Source: Patiria miniata (Eukaryota; Echinodermata; Asteroidea; Valvatida; Asterinidae). Taken from it: a stretch of DNA of 64,000 bases. Location: assembly GCF_015706575.1 (NCBI RefSeq), contig NW_024037074.1, positions 22,681,334-22,745,333 on the forward strand, in the 5' to 3' direction. Below the pieces are notes generated by a model that did no database searches, was not told the DNA's origin, and worked only from the letters and a program-made list of their open reading frames with translations. Below, in pieces: positions 57,780 to 64,000 of the stretch (within the stretch, counting starts at the first letter, position 1; every line of letters begins with the position of its first letter). The position numbers were made by a program, and so were the translations under genes.

Positions 57780-58025
57780 TAGAATTAAATCGGAGCCCGG
57801 GTTCTATTAGCCTGATAATTGTCATTTTCAATATGACACTTTTCTGGGTCAAAATAACTTTTTCCCCGTCAAGTTGTCCGGGTCAAGATGATGACACAGA
57901 ACATAATCCAGAAAAGAGTCATTGACCCGGTAGAGTCATTTATTCAACCCTCAAATGTATTAGGCCAAATGAACCTGGAGTCCGGTTCAATCTGACCACA
58001 ACATTTTGAGATAGAGTATCTCTGC
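57780..58025 (+). repeat. ~245-bp dispersed repeat (partner at 62145-62395)
   Basis: Shared: 'tcggagc.cgggttctatt', 'cttttctgggtcaaaa', 'tgtattaggccaa.tgaacc', 'tggagtccggttcaatctg', 'cagagtatctctg.gcgccgca'. Same orientation. Confidence 0.8.
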
Positions 58026-58169
58026 GCGCCGCAGTATACCGTCGCGGCCAAAAAAAAAACAAGGTACGTTGAGAGTTTCATTTTCTACAAAGAAAGTAGA
58101 AAACATTTGAACGGTATATCCGACCCGACATAAAGCCTCAAAATGCAGCAATTTAATAACAAACTTTAA

Positions 58170-58617
58170 CCCTAAAAGGGCCGGGGGGGCGGAATCCGCC
58201 CCCCCCTCAACATTTTCCGTGATAGCCTCTAACAAATTTTTTTTCGCGACCCGAGCTGTTATGATTTTTTAGCCTCGAGCTTTGCGTATCTTTTGATACC
58301 AAAAACATAAAAATCGGACCACGGGTTGCCGCGTAGCGAAAAATTTTCCGGCGCTACGCGCCGTGAAAACTGAATTTTCGCATATACGTCGTGTACATAT
58401 AGCAGAATTGCCATTCGTACATATGAATAATTAATTAGCCATAATTCCAAAACCCTTTGACCTATAGTCATGAAATTTCTTGGGTATGTCAAGGAAGAGT
58501 TGCTCTATGCATGTATCGAGTTTCAAAATTTTTCGTCACTCGATGGCCGAGATCTTAGGCCGAATCCGCCCCCCCCCCCGGCTGAGAGATGGTCAAAATA
58601 ACCCGGCCCCTTTAGGG
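58170..58617. mobile_element. piggyBac-type MITE, copy 2 (TTAA flanks)
   Basis: TTAA at 58166-58169 and 58618-58621 brackets ccctaaaagggccgg and cggcccctttaggg. The interior matches copy 1 (21654-22052) over its length, with an extra 'gttgccgcgtagcgaaaaat' segment making it about 50 bp longer. No transposase. Confidence 0.88.
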
Positions 58618-58621
58618 TTAA

Positions 58622-59394
58622 TATGCATTATTAATTCACTTCTTCCCATTAAGTTACTTCTTCCAGGTCTTTAACTGTCCTTGTCTCCCGGAATCTACAT
58701 GTTGTGGAAAACTTCCAAATGTTCCGTATCTTGTCAAATTGCAGTGCATGAATGAACCTAACTCAATGCAGAAGCATCTGGTAGGCCTATTAATACACAT
58801 AATGTTGTCAAAAAGGTTACTTTTGTCACTAAAGTTTTTTAACGATGCATAACGTACTTGCTCTTCAACGAATTCGACTTATTTCTGCTGTCAAATTAAA
58901 ATGTTTATGTTTTATATCAGGAAAAAAGTTTTCTTTGTTTAGCGTCTGCACTCTCAAAAAGATATGTAAAAAATGAATTAGGTAAAAATTGTAATGTAAA
59001 ATAATACACAATTTCGGTAAGATTCGCCGGAAAAAAAGTACCTTGAAAACATGTAAATTGAAAAATACATATTGAATAAGTAAAGCAGTCAGTTTACCTT
59101 AATTATGTAAAAACGTACTGCAATTAGGTAAAACGTACTAAACACAACGTAAAAACGTACACGCGGTGACGCGATGCAGCTAGCACAGCACAGCATAAGT
59201 GAAGATGGAGTACACCGTGACGTCTGTAACAACGAGGGGATGTGCCGCAGCTAATTTCGGTCTTTGAAGGTAACATTTTCTAAAGCTCTTGTAATTGTTA
59301 TACCGTCCCCAAGCCCATGAAATGCCTGGACACTTTGTACGATAAACCCCCCAGGATATTCTTAATTTTAGTAGTGTTTAACTCGGCCACTGCG
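58622..59394. other. No supported gene
   Basis: AT-rich with repeated 'aaaacgta' runs at 59085-59160. Confidence 0.55.
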
Positions 59395-60355
59395 CGTATT
59401 ATACAACTCGTACGTGGACCAACTCGTAGCGAGACAACTCGTACATGCAGTGGCGTAGCACGGTCACTTTTATTGGGAGGGGGGGGGGGGGTTAAAAAAT
59501 TCCTGAAATGTAGACACGTTTTTTTTCTCCGGACTCTTGGCCTCCATAAAATCTAATAGTGGTAGTGGTGGTGGTGGTGGGGGGGGGGGGGGGGTTGGCT
59601 GGTACACTCTGTCGATGAGGCACTGTTCAAAACCGACCATCAAGCACAATATTTATGGTGCTTTTAATGTGCGGCATTCCAAAAAGGCACCCGTAACGGC
59701 CGATGGAACAAAAAAGGGGTATGATTATTTTTTTATACAGGACAATTTTTCGAACAAAGGCACTTTTTTCGGGAAAAACTTTGGCATTTCAATAGAAAGG
59801 GGCAGTATTTTCAAAATATTCGGGGTTACCCCCCTTAACCCCCCCCCCCCCCCCCCGCCACTGTATACGCCTACGACATGTCGTACGCGGGCCAACTCGT
59901 GCGCCATCCAACTCGTATGCCGACCAAAATTAGCCAATTTTAAAGAAATTGAACGATACACTGTTCCCAGTACATAGTCAAGAATCGTCGACCACATATA
60001 ATTTTGTATATGAGTTTAATTCTGTGTACGAGTTGGACCGCGTACGAATTTGTCCACGTACTGTTGTGGAAAGAATGTTGCAACCTGACGCTGTATTTTT
60101 CTTCATAGGCCTATATCATCTCAATGAAGGTCAGTCGATTGCCAAAATGATGATAAGACATGAATCTGGGACTGAGAAACATTTCCAATTTTGTTAGTAA
60201 ATACTTTTCTAGACTCTTCATAGACTTTTTATACAACCACTGAAGTAGCGTCAGGTTACAGCCACTGAAGTAGCGTCAGGTTGCAACATTCCTTCCCGAG
60301 TTGTCCTGTGTACGAGTTGGTCGCGTACGAGTTGGTTCGCGTACGAGTTGACCTG
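59395..60355. mobile_element. Foldback element with CAACTCGTAC arms, interrupted by a MITE
   Basis: The left half carries caactcgtac(gtgg), ccaactcgtagc, acaactcgtac (59404-59446) and, beyond the MITE, 'ccaactcgtgcgcc', 'ccaactcgtatgcc' (59892-59925). The right half carries the inverse: gtacgagttggaccgcg (60027-60043) and three gtacgagttg units at 60309-60350. This is again an inverted pair of short-unit arrays. Confidence 0.8.
59448..59863 (+). mobile_element. MITE with CAGTGGCG ends, inserted in the foldback arm
   Basis: The ends cagtggcgtag and cgccactg are short inverted repeats. G-runs (59481-59491, 59572-59594) and a C-run (59840-59856) lie near the ends. The core ctccggactcttggcctcc is shared with 27050-27352 and 27590-28030. 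A target duplication is not evident. Confidence 0.65.
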
Positions 60356-61195
60356 TATTCGGCCTGTGTAGGCCTAATATGTCAACGTGCATACTCGCCG
60401 TGGCCGAGCTGTGGGCCATGGGTTATGCATCCTGTAATGTTGTATGTTATCTTGCAAAGTGTCCAAGAACTGCTATGGATTGGGGACGGTATGACAATCA
60501 CAAAGAGCTTGTGTAAAATGTTATCTTTAAAGACCTGTTGTCACAGACGTCATGGCTTCTCCAACTTAGATGCTGTGATACGCTGCACAGTTCGAAGAGG
60601 GAATAAAATAAAATTAAAATAAAACAGGTCGTGTTTCCGTAGTTGGGCTTCCGTAGTTGCTTACATTTAGACTACACAATTTTACATGATAATATAGTAT
60701 TGTTGCACCTGAAAGTTATGTAATGTTTGCTTAATTATCTTTTACCTAATAAATGTGTATATACACTGACACATACATCAAGTAAACTTTTACGCAACTG
60801 TCAAGAAAACCTTTACCCAATACACGCGTTAATACGTAAATTTTTACCCAGTTGCAAGCAAGTTCGTATAGTACATATAAAAACATGGTTAGTAGCTACT
60901 GGTTACCGGTTCCTTAGTCGAATATAAAATGGGCGGGAGCCAGTCTCCCTGGGCAAAGTCCAAATTTCATTATGATAACGATTAAAATAAGTTGCCTCTG
61001 CTGAGTCGGGCCAAAGCGAATTGGGAACATGTAAGAGACGTAAGGAAACCCATTTGCAATTTAAAACAGGACACAGAGCAAAATGTCAAATATTAATAAC
61101 AGAAGATCATGAGCAAAGTTATATAATGTGAACACGATTACAAGAGGGAAAAACATCACCTATACGTTTACTGTTGCCTCGGTATAGGTTTATTT
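60356..61195. other. No supported gene
   Basis: 60930-60990 is a short relative of 48695-48770. 60240-60290 has 'ccactgaagtagcgtcaggtt' twice in tandem. Confidence 0.5.
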
Positions 61196-61199
61196 GCTC

Positions 61200-61690
61200 A
61201 TACGTCGAATTTCATGACTTTGTATAATTTTTGGTATCACTAGTTTACATTTGTACCTCTTTGAATTACAACGACGGACGACAGATACTTTGAAAATTAA
61301 CAAACTATGATGAAAAAAAAACCCAAAATAACAACCTCACATCTTGCCTTCGTTTCCCTTTATTTTGAATTCATAAAATTCTAAACAAACTGCGCGGAAA
61401 TGAAACCGAAAATACAAATCCCTTGCAATTACCCTGATTGCTAAATTGAATGATCACTTAACCGAATGACATAACGTCATCAATTTTAGGATGTGTAAAG
61501 CCTGAAACTATCAAAATCTGAAAACCAATTTGATAGCCTGAAATAATGCGAACCAAGAGAATGACAGCAGGGCCAGGGAACTATTTTCGCTACAAATCGG
61601 CCACTGTCAAGATGAATTAGTCTAGAATGCTATTTTTGCGGAATTGGGCGGGAAAACCTACATTAGAACGATTTTGTGGGAAAATAGATC
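61200..61690 (+). repeat. ~485-bp direct duplication, copy 1 (copy 2 at 62398-62876)
   Basis: From 'aatttcatgactttgtataa' to 'gggcgggaaaacct' and 'acgattttgtgggaaaat' the two copies match closely, about 1.19 kb apart. Between them lie the 61840-62060 array and the 62145-62395 repeat. Confidence 0.88.
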
Positions 61691-61839
61691 ACCTTTTACC
61701 GCATGAATTATAGATTTTTTGACTTTTGGTGAATGCACGGATACGCGGCCAGAAATCCGTCCGAAACCGCGGCTACCTTGAGCCAAATTGAGATGAGGGC
61801 TGGAACTCAAACATGTCTGCAAGCACGCAGCTTGCTGGG

Positions 61840-62060
61840 AAAAAAATCTGCGAAGAAGTGTGCGATAAAATGTGTGACATCGCAGAAATCCGCGCAGATT
61901 TGTGTGATAAAAATCTGCTACATCTTAAAAATCTGCGCAGATTTCTGCGATAAAATGTGCCATATTGCAGAAATGTGCACAGAAATGTGCCATATCGCAG
62001 AAATCTGCGCAGAAATGTGGAAAAAAAATGATATGCGCCATGGCAGAAATCTGCTCAGAA
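61840..62060 (+). repeat. Irregular array of 'gcagaaatctgcgcaga'
   Basis: Units (atcgcagaaat.tgcgcaga, aatgtgccatat) recur at about 20-30 bp. The palindrome aaatctgcgcagattt is at 61927-61942. The 113-codon frame over it is repetitive and not supported. Confidence 0.7.
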
Positions 62061-62397
62061 ATATCGATGTGTGATGTCCCTTCAGGGCCACCATACCAAT
62101 GGCCTTCAGTACTTACAATATCACAGTCTAAAACGACCATGGCCAGAATTGAATCGGAGCACGGGTTCTATTTACCTGATAGTAATATTGGCATTGTCAA
62201 CATGGCACATTTCTGGGTCAAAAGAACATTTTTTTCCCCGCCAATTTGCCCGGTTCAATATAACGACAGAGAACATATCCAGAGAAGAGTCATTTTTCGA
62301 CCCTGAAATGTATTAGGCCAATTGAACCTGGAGTCCGGTTCAATCTGGCCACAAACTTTTGAGACAGAGTATCTCTGTGCGCCGCATAATACCGTCG

Positions 62398-62876
62398 AAA
62401 TTCATGACTTTGTATAATTTTTTGCCTCACTATAGTTTACATTTGTACCTCTTTGGCTTACAACGACAGACGACAGATACTTTGAAAATTAACAAACTAT
62501 AATGAAAAAAAACCCCACAATAACAACCTCACATCTTTGCCTTCATTTCCCTTTATTTTAAATTCATAAAATCCTAAACAAACTGCGCGGAAATGAAAAC
62601 GAAAATAAGAATCTCTTGCAAATACCCTGACTGCTAAATTGAATGATCACTTAACCGAATGACATAACGTCATCCATTTAGGATGTGTAAAACCTGAAAC
62701 TATCAAAATCTGAAAACCAATTTGATCGCCTGAAATAATGCGAACCAAGAGAATGACAGCAGGGCCAGGGAGCTATTTTTGCTACAAATCGGCCACTGTC
62801 AAGATGAAATTGAATGTTATTTTTGTGGAATCTGGCGGGAAAACCTATATTAGAACGATTTTGTGGGAAAATGGCT
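62398..62876 (+). repeat. ~480-bp direct duplication, copy 2
   Basis: See 61200-61690. It is preceded by the 62145-62395 repeat, which is itself shared with 57780-58025. Confidence 0.88.
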
Positions 62877-62939
62877 ACCTATGTGCTAGTGTCTTAATTC
62901 TAATTAATGTTTGCCGAATACACACATAGAAGAATAATG

Positions 62940-63250
62940 TAGCAATACTGGAAATTCCCACATTGCGCAAGGTCTACATTAAGTAAAGCGGAAAATCCCA
63001 GGCGTAGGCCTATAGACCCTTTCACCAGAAAATGATATTGTATGCAAATGAAGGCCGTGAGGTTAACGGTCCATTGGCATTGTACATGGGTCCAAACATT
63101 CGCTGGAATATTACTATTTATTTACCCCAGTATATTTGCAAAGGACCGCTTAAACGCTTCTTGCCTCGCGGCCCTCATTTGCATACATTTTCGGGGGAAA
63201 AGATCTAATTGCCGCGGTCAGAAAGGTAGACTTGATTCGAGCACATTTTA
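62940..63250 (+). repeat. Dispersed family member
   Basis: 'aattcccacattgcgcaagg', 'ctacattaagtaaagcggaa' and 'ggtagacttgattcgagc' match 46325-46400. In between, 'atgcaaatgaaggccg' (63044) is inverted at 63163-63180 'cggccctcatttgcat'. Confidence 0.65.
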
Positions 63251-63314
63251 TTGCACATTTTCTGCAAAGTGAAGTTCTGCATGTAGCACTTTTAAAACCT
63301 GTATTGCGTGTTTG

Positions 63315-63960
63315 GACGTAACGTATACGCCTGCGCACTAATACCAACGCGGGAACGACTCTCATCATACGTCATCGCAAATTAAACGGTGCTGGCATCT
63401 TATACCATGATATTTTGATGCAAGCGGCTATGGGTTACCAGCGATGTAACCTTTAGCCTAACCACACCTTTTTCTGAAACTCGGATATATACAGCTGCAA
63501 ACTGCAGCTTTTGCGACATCTCTTCTTTAACATTGCCAACCAACATCTGTGCTGGCCGACCCGCAGGTAAGTCTCCATTAGCCAATTTATTCATCCGACT
63601 CTTTGTACTTGAGGTCTTTTGTGGTTTTGCACTACATCGGCTTGTCACTACATTTGCATGTTGTTGGAACGTTCAAATTGAACACATCCCATAAAGTCCT
63701 AATCCCCCACATTATGTGCGCCAAACTGTTTTCTGTCGTGTACGATTAAATAATTTTAAAAATAACTATGCCTGATGTTGTTTTTATTATAATGTTTTGT
63801 CAATTACAATAAAAACAACGTCAGGAAAAAACTTAGATGAGGAATCTATTTCCGAACGGGACTAAAATTCTTGGGCATTGTGAAAAAGTGTACATTTTGC
63901 CTATAGGCCTGGCTTACGGTACCGCGAAAATAGGGAATTTCCATTTTGTCACAATTCTGA
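63315..63960 (+). repeat. Promoter/first-exon unit, copy 2
   Basis: This is the direct-orientation partner of 20498-21162. It additionally preserves an 18-bp-stem hairpin, cctgatgttgtttttatt / aataaaaacaacgtcagg, at about 63769-63824, whose right arm is decayed in copy 1. It may continue past the window end. Confidence 0.85.
63478..63566 (+). promoter_or_regulatory. Putative TATA promoter and noncoding first exon with splice donor, copy 2
   Basis: A TATA box cggatatatacagc lies at 63482-63495, with the same leader (aactgcagcttttgcgacat) ending in acccgcag|gtaagt (exon end 63566). The TATA spacing and the donor are kept exactly as in copy 1 although flanking bases differ. If the transcript is real, its coding exons lie to the right of this window. 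Confidence 0.5.
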
Positions 63961-64000
63961 TCTGCGTTATGAGAAAAATGTTCATGATGTTCATGAGTTG

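Overview
The window looks like repeat-rich intergenic or intronic DNA from a marine invertebrate deuterostome; an echinoderm is my first guess, a hemichordate or cephalochordate the alternative. The grounds are two different non-LTR retrotransposons whose proteins open with a signal peptide and a 2A 'NPGP' motif (known from sea urchin and amphioxus), a XerD-like tyrosine recombinase, a TTAGGG-type interstitial telomeric tract, a 145-bp minisatellite of a kind common in marine invertebrates, and foldback elements with tandem subrepeat arms like the sea urchin TU family. No bacterial features were seen. The species cannot be fixed from sequence alone.

Layout. 1-1.1 kb: 5' end of a 2A/PHD-finger retrotransposon on the minus strand, frameshifted into its endonuclease and running off the left edge; it abuts a broken plus-strand C2H2-type reading frame (1.1-1.6 kb). 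2-5 kb: diverged repeats and a 312-bp hAT-type MITE with perfect ends. 5.1-10.6 kb: a nearly intact 4.6-kb 2A-endonuclease-reverse transcriptase element (5749-10333, minus), flanked by 5-bp target duplications and inserted inside an older tyrosine-recombinase pseudogene, whose pieces lie on both sides. 13.9-17.9 kb: minisatellite, a TIR element holding a tRNA-like sequence, and a 1.1-kb palindrome. 20.5-21.2 kb: a TATA promoter plus noncoding first exon with a consensus splice donor; the same unit recurs at the right end (63.3-64 kb). 21-28.4 kb: SINEs, piggyBac-type and hAT-type MITEs, a 22-bp palindromic array, and a 2-kb foldback element. 33-35.5 kb: a recent three-copy tandem duplication of about 976 bp. 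39.3-41.6 kb: the best candidate for a small spliced host gene (minus). 43-48 kb: a 2.5-kb foldback, related repeats, and an L1/Tx1-like fragment. 50-64 kb: several more foldbacks, including two inverted 31-bp arrays, 14 TTAGGG-like units between inverted arms, and multiple copies of one dispersed repeat family.

The confident coding content is all transposon-derived: the long reverse transcriptase frame (one stop codon), the 2A/PHD frame, the recombinase pieces and the L1/Tx1 fragment. The host-gene candidates (28.6-31.3, 32.7, 39.4-41.6 kb and the duplicated promoter) rest on splice signals and reading phase and need transcript evidence. Most other long frames are artefacts of tandem repeats.
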